From: Ypsolopha sequella
Taxonomy: Eukaryota > Arthropoda > Insecta > Lepidoptera > Ypsolophidae
Assembly: GCA_934047225.1 (NCBI GenBank)
Contig: OW204000.1
Span: 13,286,001 to 13,350,000 of the forward strand
DNA: 64,000 nt
Direction of reading: 5' to 3'
In this document: in pieces, positions 23,841 through 35,221 of the stretch
Layout: each line of letters begins with the position of its first letter
How positions within the stretch are numbered: the first letter of the stretch is position 1
Notes under the pieces: generated by a model
The model's database searches: none
What the model saw: the letters and a program-made list of their open reading frames with translations, nothing else
What the model was told of the DNA's origin: nothing
Program-made: the position numbers and the translations under genes

Positions 23841-24486
23841 TAAAGTCGATTCTGAAGGCTTTAAATTTAGTTTAAGTGCTGTCAAAACTTACAATTTTTC
23901 GAAGTAATTTAGCTTCTGTTCCTAATGTTTAAAGACTATTTGGCAATGAAGAAAAGTTGGTTTTGACTTATTTGATTGGTTTAATAAAGCCGATTCTAAA
24001 GGCTTTAATTTTAGTTTTAGTGCTGTCAAAACTAAATTTCATTCATTGCAAAATAGTCCTTGAAAGTTAGGAACAGAATCTAAATTACTTTGGAATAATT
24101 TTATGTTTGACATCACTAAAACTAAAATTAAAGTCTTCAGAATCGGCTACAATAGAGCCGATTCTGAAAGCTTTAATTTTAGTTTTAGTGCTGTCAAAAC
24201 TTAAAATTTTCCAAAGTAATTTAGCTTCTAATGCTAACCTTTAAGGACTTTTTTGCAATGAACAAAATTTATTTCTGACAGCACTAAAACTAAAATTAAA
24301 GCCTTCAGAATTGGCTTTATTAAAGCCGATTCTGAAGGCTTTAATATTAGTTTTAGTGCTGTCAAAATTTAAAATTTTCCAAAGCAATTTAACTTCTAAC
24401 CCTAACAGTTAAGGACTATTTTGCAATGAAGAAAATTTAGTTTTGACAGCACTAAAACTAAAATTAAAGCCTTCAGAATCGGCTAT
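23841..24486. repeat. Array of four tandem palindromic MITEs
   Basis: Four units (about 23841-23982, 23985-24148, 24154-24318, 24321-24486) each begin near aagccgattctgaaggcttt. Units 2-4 also end with its complement. All have arms of about 45 bp ending gtgctgtcaaaa. The asymmetric centre (gcaatga on one side) shows units 1, 3 and 4 in one orientation and unit 2 inverted. Unit 1 has lost its right arm. The array starts about 160 bp after the mRpS34 stop. Confidence 0.85.
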
Positions 24487-25088
24487 AATATCTTGTTATT
24501 GTGGCGTATAAGTGCAGAAAACTTAACTGACTCAGTTGTGGGGATTGTAATGTGCTGACTATGTAGGTAATTGTAGTTTGGCCCAATGGGGTCATGTTTT
24601 TTTTTTCATTTATGCTAGGCATATTCTGCTATGTACCCTCAAAAGCTATGAGCTAACGATGACTTGACGAAATACCTAAGATCCGTGGTTACAATAATAA
24701 TTTAAACAAAAAACCAGTTGCGTAAATAAAAATATATATTTTTTTATTGTCATAAAGACAATTTTGCATTACCGCAATTAATAATAATAACAATAATTGT
24801 CAAGCAATTGCACATGATTTGCCATTACGAAACTCGTGTAGTATATTATAAAACTGCTTTGTTTAGTTTCGTTCTTGTGTCATAATAAGGACACTTACTA
24901 TTAAACAGTTGTATAAAATACTACTTATTTGAGATCATCAAACGAGACAAAAAATGCATTTGAATGACTTTGAATTAACAAAAACTCATTAAAATTAGCA
25001 TGCAAATAAGTTTTGCCAGGCGCTGCTTCTGCCTGCCAGAGAATATGACATTAATCTATGCAGCCAAATTCATACTGCAGGGTTAGTT
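24487..25088. other. Intergenic stretch, no gene seen
   Basis: AT-rich sequence between the MITE array and the next MITE. No frame or repeat was recognised. Confidence 0.4.
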
Positions 25089-25255
25089 AGTGACCAGTAT
25101 CACGGATCGATGACACTTTTTGCTAATTTCGCAAAATAAAATGTTGACCTCCCATAGTAGTTGATTTGGGAATGGGCTTGCGTTTGTAAGGAGCACAAAA
25201 AGAAAATGTACGAATTTCACAAAAAGTGTCATCGAGCATTGATACTAAGCACTTA
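25089..25255. mobile_element. MITE with tgacactttttg inverted ends
   Basis: atgacactttttgc at 25110-25123 and cacaaaaagtgtcat at 25218-25232 form the inner arms, with weaker pairing outward. The same family is present in the opposite orientation at 58497-58650 (shared acaaacgcaagc and tactatgggac words). Confidence 0.65.
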
Positions 25256-25681
25256 CCTAGCCTCCAGTATGAATTTGGCTTCATAAAATAATATCACCTT
25301 ATAGCTCGTAAGCGTGATTTATATTTTCCTGTTTCATAAGCAGATTATAGCAGACAGACAAACTCTCCTGGTTTTTTAACACTCTGTGCCGACGCAAACT
25401 GCCTGGCCAAAAAGGGATTTTTATCGAGGCTAGGCCGCCTGTGCTCAATCTTCAGTTTCTGAAAAAGTATTAAGATGTTATGTCTGTTTCTCGGTGCACA
25501 CACACAAACACTTACACCTTCCTTTTATATAAATGGTCTACTATTATTTTAAAACAATTATTAAACTATGATAGAAATAAATTTCTATATTTTTATGGAA
25601 AGAGGCGTGAGTATATGTATGTATGTGTTTTTAATTCTTGACGATATTTATACATCGCAAGGAGATTCAAATTATAAACAT

Positions 25682-25790
25682 TAGCAAGAGGTCCCGGGTT
25701 CGAATCCCAATTCGAATTTAGAGCTCCTCACATCCAGATTTACTTTTCTTTCTGCGTTTCTACCTATGCTGCAAATGGTAAAATGTTAAT
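25682..25790 (+). repeat. tRNA-derived SINE fragment
   Basis: gggttcgaatccc at 25696-25708 is a consensus RNA polymerase III B box. The 34-base segment starting tcacatccagatttactttt (25718-25751) is repeated exactly at 54259-54292. The A-box half was not seen, so it is 5' truncated and not a functional tRNA. Confidence 0.55.
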
Positions 25791-25799
25791 TATTATTGA

Positions 25800-28189
25800 C
25801 CTTAAAATAAAAGTTAAAATAATAAGATTAAGTAATGTTAAACTTAAAACAATGGGGATCTACACTGCCAAATTATCCCTGTAGATGACACATCGTCGAT
25901 CCGGCCATGAAAATTTGTCAATTCAGTACATTGTTATGGTTTTTCCATAGTTTTTTGTGATTTTCGATTGATTTCTTGGAATTATGACTTCAACCCCATA
26001 TTGATGAAAACCCCATATTAAAAATTAATAACATAATAACTATAACAAATAAATAACATATTGGAATACATATGCCAAGAGAAAGGAAAAAAAAATGCGA
26101 TATATTGGATAAAAACAGTATGAAACCCAGAACACACACAATAACAAAGTTTAATATAGCCGGACCGTAATATTTATTGGCCAGACCTATGCTAGCGCCA
26201 TCTGTAGCGTTTCTTTTATACATGTTATGTTTTGGGATAGGCCTAGTTTTCCACGTTTCAAGGCAACTTATAGTGGAAACTAGAGACTGAAATATTGTAA
26301 TCAAATATCTTAAGGTAGATGTGACGGATCTCGTTCCCAAACGCACAACTTATAATTGTTTTCCTTATTTTTGACTAGAAATCATTAAAATAATATGTAG
26401 TTATTTGTGCAACAAGAGAGCAAAGTTTTTTTTGTTGCGAGTCCCGAGCAAGCGAAGGATTCTAAGTTAGAATCCTAAGCGTGGTGAGGGATTCAAAGGC
26501 AGAAGAAAGAAAATAATTTTGCACTCGTGTGACACATACAACTTGAGAAAACACAAGATGAAAAGACACAATATTTTCGAACGAACTTATAAAAATGCAA
26601 TGTCTTTTTTTTTAATTATACACCATGTAAATAGATTGCAAATGAAAAAAAAAGTAAGGAATGTTACTTGAATCCCAAAAGCCGTCAAAAATCGGAAAAT
26701 CTCTGATAAACCGATCGAAAACGCAAATCAACACAATCATCACGCGGGCGTTTTAACTATCCGTTTCCGGTAGAAGTTCATTAGTTTATACAGAGTCCAT
26801 AGTCTATAGTACAGATTCCATACCACCATAGACTTAGTATATAAAATCCTAATTTAGGATTGCTGGGCTGTGTATAGTCTCCCAATGTGAATCCTTATAG
26901 AGTGAAAGAGATAGCCACCATGCTGATGTTTGCTGTCCCCTTTTCCCTGTCCCCTTTTCCCTTAGGCAGTTAATTATGGAGTTGCTGAACGTTTCGTGAG
27001 CCAATGAAATACGAAGTGTCAATTCACAGGTTCTTAATTCAAAACACTTTTCTTCAAAAGCTTCACTTTTTTTTTGCAAAAGTCAATTTCAAAAGTAAAA
27101 AGTCAAAGCTCACTGATTTTAAGCAACAAAGGCGCGCTTTTGATCTAGTGAGGTGAAAATGTGATTTATGGCATTATGTGACAATAGTCTAACGTCAATT
27201 AAGATTTTTTAGCAATTATTTAGTGCATTACGTTGTAAATGATCCTGCACACCAACTATAAACACGCTCTAAAGTTGTTCATGCAATAACATAAATCACA
27301 TTTATTTTACACTGTTTATTAAAAATAATGAAAACAGTAAAAAGTTGTGCGTTTGGGAACGAAAACTGACGCAACCACCTTAAATAAGCAAATTATTGTA
27401 TTATATTTCGCGGTAAGCTGTCGAGATTAAAGAAACGCCTGTACTTTATTTCTGCAATACACTTTTTCACGTCGAATTTACCAGTTCTTTGCAATATTTT
27501 AGGCGCTTAGAGCATGTACCAACCTTGAATGATCAAACAAAATAAAGGAATAAGGGTGTTTGTGCACTCACTTGTATTCGATTCATATCGTGATTTGTCA
27601 CGAAAAACTTAAGGGCGCACCGAGGGTTTGCCTTTGTCTCTGTCTCTTTCTTTACGTGTAAAGAGTAAAGAAAATAACCAAACTTTTGCACTTTTTCATT
27701 GTTTTTCGTTCTTTATTTTCATTATATTGTTCTTAAATAAAACACTATCGTGTATAAACGCTCCGTCATATATGACTTTACTTTGGTAAATGAATCATAA
27801 TATCAAATTACTTATGTATATAAAAAAGTAGGGAAATAGAAAAAAAAAATACTCTAAAAGAGGTAACTTCGCGAATTTATTCTATCGAGCCAACTTTATC
27901 AAATTGCGAAAAGAGGTAACTTTGTGAATTTATTCTATCGAGCAACAAATTGTGTTTCCATCGTGTATACTGTCTATTATATATACCCAATATATATTAT
28001 ATAATATAATACTATTATATAGTACCAATATATTTCTCTAGATTTTAATTTAATTGTTTACTACTTCAAACAAGGGTTATAAAAACGTGTTTGTATGTGT
28101 AAAAATCTCTTTGCGCTCTTAAGAACGGGTCCGAAATTCATCTAGGAAAAAAAGAACAAGTAAAAACACGAGTACGAATCGAACAGAGT
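25800..28189. other. Intergenic stretch, no gene supported
   Basis: Several short frames exist (one minus-strand frame near 26346-25990 is hydrophobic) but none has splice, poly(A) or family support. At 27862-27955, aggtaacttygygaatttat-type units occur twice in tandem. No other feature is recognised. Confidence 0.35.
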
Positions 28190-28600
28190 AAGTGCAAAAA
28201 CGCCCTAAGTGTATGTTTCATCATTCAGCCCACATCCACCCACTGTTGGGCGTTGGTCTCTTCTTCTCCACGCCATTTTTGTCGGTCTCTCGCAGCCTCA
28301 TCCATTGTCCACCAACAGCCCTGACGATATCATTTCGCCATCGGGCCATCGGTTACCCACTGAACACTTCCCTGGCCTCTGCTGCCACTATGTAACTGCC
28401 CTAGTCCACCGTCCGTCTTCCCGTCTAGCAAGTATATGTTTACCCTCCAAAATTGTCTCATCTCCTGCACTTCATCGGTGCGTTGAACAAAGTATTGTCG
28501 AACAGTTTTCTGTATCAGTGTCGCAGCATGCTCTTCTGTCCACAGCCACGATTTTGGATAAAACGCTCGAGGACTGAAACGTACAATATCGATCATGATC
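28190..28600 (-). pseudogene. 3' end of an RTE-type LINE, frameshifted
   Basis: Minus-strand frames carry ARWRNDIVRAVGGQWMRL, then DRQKWR and NAQQWVDVG in another frame. This is the usual C-terminal end of lepidopteran RTE ORFs, followed by the cagcccacatccacccactg-type 3' end. Frameshifts show a dead copy. Confidence 0.6.
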
Positions 28601-28779
28601 GGTGCTGACGTAAAGTATTTTCTGTTTCCTTATCTTTACTCAAATTTATATTTCTTGAAAATTTGTTGGTGCACTCAGCCAATCAGTTTATTTCTTTCTG
28701 ATACACTTGACTTGACACCGACATTACATTTACTTAAAATATTTTACAAGTGCAATAGTGTTTTATGCAACTGAGACAT

Positions 28780-28865
28780 AATGAGGGGCTAAAGGGTGCC
28801 AAACAGGACCCTGTTACTAAGCCTCCGCTGTCTGTCCGTCCGTCCGTCTGTCACAGGGTCTACAG
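28780..28865 (+). repeat. Dispersed repeat piece (gggaccctattactaagcc type)
   Basis: gggtgccaaacaggaccctg ... ctccgctgtctgtccgtccg matches 30015-30080 closely and is related to pieces at 13150, 23010 and 57015. Confidence 0.55.
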
Positions 28866-29101
28866 TTTCAGCCGTAATAGGTAGCCATTTGAAATTGTCT
28901 TAGAATACGTGATAGCTACTATATTATATGCAACCTCTATCATGGCAAATAATAAAAAAAAAATCCAAGGGACATCTCCGTATAAAAAACCACGAAGAAG
29001 TATAATTTTTTTCGACATTATTTGTTTCAGTTCTATCTTAATAATTTGGCCAAGTGCGAATCGGATTCGCGCACAAAGGATTCCGTACCACGTTAGGAGT
29101 T

Positions 29102-29772
29102 AAACATGCTAAAAGTCCTTGTCCCTCCGAGTCGAGCCCGAGGAGGGGGGGCACAAAGAAGATCCCGGTTTTTGGTTTTTTGCTTACATCTCGAAAACCG
29201 TGCATTGTATGAAATTTTGTTTTACGACATAATGAAAGCTGATAAAATTTTCTACAACTTTAGCTTTCACACTTTTTACCTTTCTCCAATCTTTGCCTAG
29301 CTATGAGCTTCGAAAAATGGTCGAATTTCAAAGCCTTTTTCACGTCAACCACGTTGGATTTTAAAATCGTTGTTGTTTTCGTAATCAGCGACCCGATAAA
29401 CCATTCAAACGATACCCATGTTGATTTTCAAAATTTTTACCTCATTTCCCCCTTTTAGGGGTTGAATTCTGAAAAAACTTGAAACACATTTATAGATAAG
29501 AGTACTCCTGTGAAGTCTCGAATAAAATAGTCTAACTAATCTTGTTTCCCCATACAAACTTTGGACACCCGTTTCACCCCCTTAGGGAATGTGTTTTGAA
29601 AAATCCTTTCTTAGTGGACGCCTTCACTATATAAGGTATCTATATGCAAAATTTCAAGTCTGTAGAACCAGCTGTTGTTGAGATGTAAGCAAAAAACCAA
29701 AACACGGGATCTTCTTTGTGCCCCCCCCCCCTCGGGCTCGACTCGGAGGGATAAGGACTTTTAGTATGTTTA
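29102..29772. mobile_element. Long-TIR non-autonomous DNA element (about 670 bp)
   Basis: Inverted ends of about 80 bp (taaacatgctaaaagtcctt through gggcacaaagaagatcccg) are nearly perfect, and runs of G and C mirror each other. The interior has no sustained frame. It sits within another dispersed repeat (ggccaagtgcgaatcggatt just before). Confidence 0.8.
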
Positions 29773-30014
29773 TTTCCTAACTAGTCCAAACAAAGTTCTT
29801 AAGTCAAAGACCCTGCTTTCGACTTTTCCATCCACATACCCTTAGAGAGCACTCATTTCTCAGCCTATATAGTAAATAGAGTTTGTCTAGCGAATCTTGA
29901 TAGTAACTTTACGTGACACGGGTATGGAAAAATAGTGAATTAAACTTACTGTCAAGATTAGCAACATCATGGCGACAAAAACAAGACGCTAAAACGGTGG
30001 AACCCTAATTCTTA

Positions 30015-30080
30015 GGTTTCTGTACCCAAAGGGTGTCAAACGGGACCCTATTACTAAGCCTCCGCTGTCTGTGTGTCTAC
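30015..30080 (+). repeat. Dispersed repeat piece (second copy)
   Basis: This is close to 28785-28860 (gggtgtcaaacgggacccta, ctccgctgtctg) and is a fragment of the same family. Confidence 0.5.
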
Positions 30081-30216
30081 CTTATTACATAAACTGTATA
30101 AATTAAGAGACCTTAGTGAGATTCCCACAGGTCACCAAATTTTTCATTTCTCTGTTCCATCGTGTATCGGTCTAGTAATTTACCATTTACATAGTGCTAT
30201 CGGGTTCTCAGAAGAC

Positions 30217-30449
30217 TAGCCCCCGGTTTTTGATAGGCCAATCAAAGTTAACAGTAGATTAAAAAAACTTTAACCGCAAATAACGGTGAAAATAAAGCAT
30301 ATATGAAGTCTGAATAGTGATGAATCAATAATTAACTTAGTTAATTTTTGATTTCAATGTAAAATTCCCACTTTTTCTGGCTTAATCCGCAGATAATTAT
30401 TTTTTAATCTACTGTTAACATTGATTGGCCTTTCAGAAACCGGGGGTAG
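30217..30449. mobile_element. MITE with CCCCCGG ends and 3-bp TAG flanks
   Basis: The 227-bp element at 30220-30446 starts cccccggtttttgat and ends with the complement, with arms of about 47 bp containing gttaacagtagatta. TAG stands immediately on both sides. A 3-bp target duplication would fit the PIF/Harbinger group, but TAG is not the usual TWA, so the superfamily is left open. Confidence 0.7.
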
Positions 30450-30964
30450 GCCTTCTAATTACAAGGAACGACCTAACAATCGTCCAGCTTTTAACTATGA
30501 GAATCCGACAATGGTATTTCCAACGCTCAGACAAAGAAGGTCCTCCAATAATCCAGATTAAATGATACCAAACGGCCACCAAGCGCAGCGCAAGGCGGAC
30601 CATGCAAAACCAGTGGCGGATTTTTCTTATAAGGTCGACTAAAATGCTAATTTGCGCCCGCGGCCGGCACTAGCTAGAGCACAGACATTGATCTAAATAT
30701 TCTAAATAGATGACGCAAATGCATAAAACTCTATGAAAATCAAGCGTGTCAAATTTTACATTGAAAACGGTCGACCGCGGTTTTAATTTTAGAAGGAATT
30801 GTAAGACATAAGAGTCAAAGTTGTAGGAGTCAATGTGGAGAAAAAGCATTGCTCTCCCTTTTGGCTCGCTTTTTTGGCACGCGCATTACATACACTCGCA
30901 TCATCTATTTAGATGACCTGAAAAGTTCGGAAAAAAGGGCGGCTGGCTTTTACTGTATCATAGA

Positions 30965-31440
30965 AATATGAATTGAAATGAAATATATTTATTTATGTAA
31001 TGTAGGTATAACAGATACACTTATTACTTACAGGTCAGTTTTAATGTAATATAAGTAATTAGATAACCTATGTGTATAGGTAATAGTTAAATAATAATAT
31101 GGGGGGAAAATGCAGGGGAATAATGAAGGTTGGGTTTACTTAAATTTATTAAAAAGTACACTTGAATAAAATAAAAATATAGGAAAAAGGAATAAATAAT
31201 ATTATAAATATATCCAATACATATAATAAATATATGCCTAACTCCGCCCATTCGATTAGTCTTGCTAAGAAGAAGGGCAAGAAACTTAGCAAGTTTTTTA
31301 TTTTATTAATATTAGTTACACCTAAAAAGTAAGCCTATAATTTAATTGATTAAAGGGATAAAAATACAAGACAGGAGAAAATTGTGTCATGAAGGCAAAA
31401 AAAGAAATATACCTTTGTCTACCTACCAAGACTAAGCAAA
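30965..31440 (-). repeat. 3' untranslated end of the 17535-type LINE
   Basis: It shares ctccgcccattcgattag, gtcttgctaagaagaa and acaagacagg with 17880-18080 and ends at about 30965 in a similar AT-rich tail. It is severely 5' truncated, with no ORF left. Confidence 0.6.
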
Positions 31441-32139
31441 TTTTTTACGCGCCCTTCGTTGTCGCCAAGTGTTGCAAATAAGCAAGTAAACTCTCATGGT
31501 TACCAAGTAAACATGTGGCTGTTTGCTTAGAAAAACTAGATGGCGCTAAGTTGGCAACACTAATAGTGAATATTTCAGCGCCATCTATTATCGAAGTGGG
31601 AATTATTTTTATGTTATGTGACATCGCTGTGCCGCTAGCGTCACCAATCGGTCTGTTTTAGCATCGTGTTCGTTAGAGGATTTAGCAACGCCATCTAGAT
31701 TTCGTTAGAATTTTACACCTTTTTTGTGGCTACAAACTGATGTATTGGAACTGCTAGTCTATACGTACTTATTGCTAAGCCGCCTCTGTGCAAAACGTCG
31801 CTTTGTCGAAGCAGTTAACTAAAGGATGAAAAAAGCAAGTAGGTACGCACCATAACTTCAAATGACCGCGTACCCAAGGCATGTTGAATATGTGCAAGTC
31901 ATCGTATTTCCGTATAGGATAACGAGGATTATTGTTCCATAGTTCCTGTAGTCAAATGATGCGGGTAAATAATATAACCAAGGTGAATTTTTTGCGGATT
32001 ATCCAGGTATTTCTTTTTAGAGACTTAGAGGTAGAGCACTTTAATTATGAACTTTTGCACTGTCGATGTCTAGAGCATCATGACGAATGACGTGGTGCAC
32101 TAGACCGGAATCGCAAACGTTCTGCTGGCTATACTTAGG
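31441..32139. other. Intergenic stretch, no gene seen
   Basis: It has short direct words such as gccatctat and atggcgcta but no recognisable gene or full repeat. Confidence 0.35.
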
Positions 32140-32475
32140 GTGGTGCATAACGGCTTTATTTCGTTAACGCGCTATAAGCTATAAGCTACTTTTAAATAGC
32201 GCGCTATTTTTTCAGCTTAATTATAATGTTATATTTTACAATTACGTCTATAGTTTTAACAAATGAAAAAGCATCACTGTTCGTTGTTTTGCAGCTTAAG
32301 CGACTTAAGCTTACTTGAGGGAGCAACGATGGCGTGATTGCAAAAAAATCTTATAAAATTACTTCAATCAGTTATTTATATTTAAAACTAACTATTCACA
32401 ACACTAGGCTTCTTAAAAGCGCGCGCTATTCGTTAAAAGGAAATAGCGCGCTATTTTTATACGCTATACGATTTA
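32140..32475. repeat. Palindromic aatagcgcgctatt repeats
   Basis: The self-complementary 14-mer aatagcgcgctatt occurs at about 32198 and 32443, with a related gcgcgcgctatt at about 32420 and gcgctataagctataagc at about 32169. It is possibly a decayed snap-back element. Confidence 0.35.
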
Positions 32476-33401
32476 TTCCTACTACTACTACTAGGGTATA
32501 GCCTAGTTTGACATTTCACCGAGAGAGACAGGACTGTGTGAACCAGTGAGTCGTGCATTTGCGTAGCCAGCTAGGGTTTTTTTATGGGGGGAGGGTACGG
32601 AGGGGTCTAGTAGGGGCCAGCCTGACACAAAATTGTTTTTTTTTCAAAATTATGGTATTTTCATAGAATCACTTTGAAATTTCCTTCAAGACACAATTAT
32701 GCTTGCTTGGATGTAACTAAAATATATTTGATCGATTTTTATGGGAGGGCACCGGGAATTTTGGGGGGCGAGCCCACCCCTGATCCTATCTGGCTACGTC
32801 AATGATATGTCCTTTGAGGGGTAGAGTAGAGTAGAACGTTCCAGCCAAACCAGTACATCAGACGCGCGTGTTGCCCGCGCACCTCTTCCTCGTCGAAGCT
32901 CTTAGACGCCATCTATAACTTACTTAATTTCCGTCTTTTGAGCTAGTCCAAACTGTATGCTAATAGGTAGCTTGAACAGTGAACTGCATGTGACTGTACA
33001 AAAAATCAACAAATAAAAAGTAAGCTAGTATTACTTGAGCGAGATAGTCAAGTCCACTGAAGAAACTCTTTTGCTTGTGATGTAACACATGCCACATTTT
33101 TGCTCTGTTTAATGTATTTTCTAATGCAGGGAGTAAGTGTATAAATACTTCGTTTCTGAGGTAATCACATTCAGTTTCTGAAATAAGACAAGTTCTCTTT
33201 TATTAATCTCATAGAAATGTGAATAATTAGAGGTTGTTTATTTTACCTACTTAGTAGTACCTGATTGTATTTGTATTTGGGATTGTGTTGGAGAACAATA
33301 ACATTTGGAAAAAATGCTCAGACCGCTTTCCACCCTAATTCATATATAAGAAAGCAAACAGTTATGGTTAGCTTATCGTTGCCTTAGAGTACATGCTGAC
33401 C
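32476..33401. other. Intergenic stretch, no gene seen
   Basis: No supported frame, repeat or RNA gene was recognised. A G-rich segment (about 32585-32610) is the only compositional oddity. Confidence 0.35.
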
Positions 33402-33797
33402 AGTGTTGCCACCTTTTGGAAAATAAAAATCGGGACCATAAACCGAGAAAATAAAACGTTTCCTGTTTTTTATATCTATTTATTTTTCTATACATATTTT
33501 TTATTCCAGCGCGCGGCTCTTAACAATCCCTCGTCATTTTTATATTTATTAAAATTATTAAATACTGGGTTGCGCGGACGGAAAGAGTAGAAATAAAACG
33601 AAGCGGTGTGAGAGAAAGAGACGTAAAATAAAGCGCGCTCCTGCCGTGCCTGCCGCCTTCTCCAAACGTGGAACGAACGAAAGAAACGAGTCGCGTGTTA
33701 TCAAAAATCGGGACAAAACTGGTATGTTGTCGGGACGCGGGACAATACCATCGAAATCGGGACTGTCCCACCAGAATCGGGACAGGTGGCAAGTCTG
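33402..33797. mobile_element. Degenerate MITE with tgttgccacct ends
   Basis: tgttgccacct near the left end and aggtggcaa near the right end are inverted. Repeated cgggac words run inward from both ends. Arms are diverged, so this is an old copy. Confidence 0.4.
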
Positions 33798-33932
33798 ATG
33801 CTGACTGCTAGCAAACTTACCTATTTATTTACATTTATTTACTTATCTCGCCGCCTGTATAGCCTTTTCCCCGCGGCTCCGATGATAATAAAGTAAAACG
33901 CATTCAAATCCGTTGAGTAGTTCTTGACTTAA

Positions 33933-34330
33933 GTTTAAACATCAGTAGCTTAGCGCAAAGTGCATAACTTAACTTTGAGTTTCTTGTTTAGAAATTTAAA
34001 ATTGAAAAGGATTTTGGTCTGTGGCGTTTGACGCCATTAGTTAAGTATTAGTAAGATTTATAAAGTATATAGGTATAAGAGTTTGGAATTGTATACACAA
34101 TTAGTCATGATCTTCTCAAAACCAACTTAAAACGTTGTTTTAACAAAATTTATTTGGACAAAATCATGAATAATCGTGCATTAAATTTCAAACTCATGCT
34201 TTATAAAAATCACTAATACTGAACTATTGGCGTCAACTGCCACACACCACAGTATTTTTGAATTTTTAACTTGTAAACAAAGAATACAATGTTAAGTTAT
34301 GCACTTTACGCTAAGCGACTGACGTTTAAC
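33933..34330. mobile_element. Longer relative of the 22806 MITE
   Basis: Ends match the 22806-22997 family (gcttagcgcaaagtgcataa and complement). The centre has an additional 200 bp or so bounded by tggcgtttgacgcc and ggcgtcaactgcca, itself an inverted pair. Confidence 0.65.
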
Positions 34331-34462
34331 TCTAAAATGGAACATAAGTACAAACATTCAACAATTCACATTCAACAACATCAAACAATCAAACATTTAT
34401 TTAAAAATATTCAACGTAGAGAGACGACTTTTTTACTAATTAGTATAGATGTATCGTACTTA

Positions 34463-34717
34463 TTAGTTTTCTAGACTAAAGAACATACTAATAAATGGTG
34501 ATTTAGGGAGCGGCTCTTTTTGCATCTCAACATGATTTTTTACTTCCCGTTTCATGTTTTCAGCTTCTTCCAGGATTTCCCCCCAGTTTGCTTTTGGTCG
34601 TTTCTTGATGAGAATCGGAATATCTACTTGGGAAGTAGGCAGGCTTTCGGGAAGAGTATATGAAGTTATTTGGTCCCCATCTGCTCCTTTTTTGGCTTTT
34701 CGTTCTCTAGCAGTCAT
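34463..34717 (-). CDS. Small hypothetical protein (84 residues)
   Basis: An ATG-initiated frame from 34717 to a stop at 34463 encodes an 84-residue charged protein. It has a Lys-rich start (TARERKAKKG) and a likely helical middle (GEILEEAENMKREVKNHVEM). No domain or family was recognised. Support for a real gene is an AATAAA on the minus strand (plus-strand 34396-34401), about 60 bp after the stop, and sequence that is not a shadow of any other gene. It could also be the last exon of a larger gene. It lies 0.5 kb downstream of the scarface 3' end on the same strand. It was not matched to any transposon protein. Confidence 0.5.
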   Translation of the reverse strand: MTARERKAKKGADGDQITSYTLPESLPTSQVDIPILIKKRPKANWGEILEEAENMKREVKNHVEMQKEPLPKSPFISMFFSLEN

Positions 34718-34999
34718 ATCGAAAATAAATTGTGTTTAACTTTTGTTAAATTCACTAGACAAGTGATATATTTGACGATATGAATTATTTCTCTTCAAGT
34801 GTTTAAAAAGAGGTAAGGATTTACGAGTATCAAATGACTAGCCAGTAAAATTATGAAAAATAGAAAAATACCATAAATATGTACTAAAATATAAAAGAAT
34901 CATCAAGTACAAACGTGTACGCCTATGGTGCTTCATAGTGGTGGTTAACACTCATCTATAATAGTTTTAAATAAGTACAACAATAAAAATAAAATTGTA

Positions 35000-35221
35000 T
35001 CACTGCATTTAATACAAAAAAGAAACATAAAATATCGTACTAAATATTGCTAAACGCATTTACTCATTCACTCTGGATATTACCATCCAAAGCATTATAA
35101 TAAATTAAAATTATTAAATTATCTATCCACTAATTCTTACAATAAATATCTCATACAATGTTATCAATATCCTCTTTAACATGACAAGAAAATGTATGTC
35201 CTATGAGACCTTCATGTTGAC
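35000..35221 (-). other. Probable 3' untranslated region of the scarface-like gene
   Basis: AT-rich non-coding sequence follows the stop. A variant signal ATTAAA on the minus strand (plus-strand 35008-35013) is the best poly(A) candidate, and no AATAAA was seen close by. Confidence 0.4.

Noticed and set aside
25696..25708. B-box as sign of a real tRNA gene
   Set aside because: No A box, cloverleaf or acceptor stem could be drawn. It fits a SINE remnant.
25990..26346. 118-codon hydrophobic minus-strand frame, possible membrane protein
   Set aside because: No ATG in good context with promoter or poly(A) support, and AT-rich codons explain the hydrophobicity.
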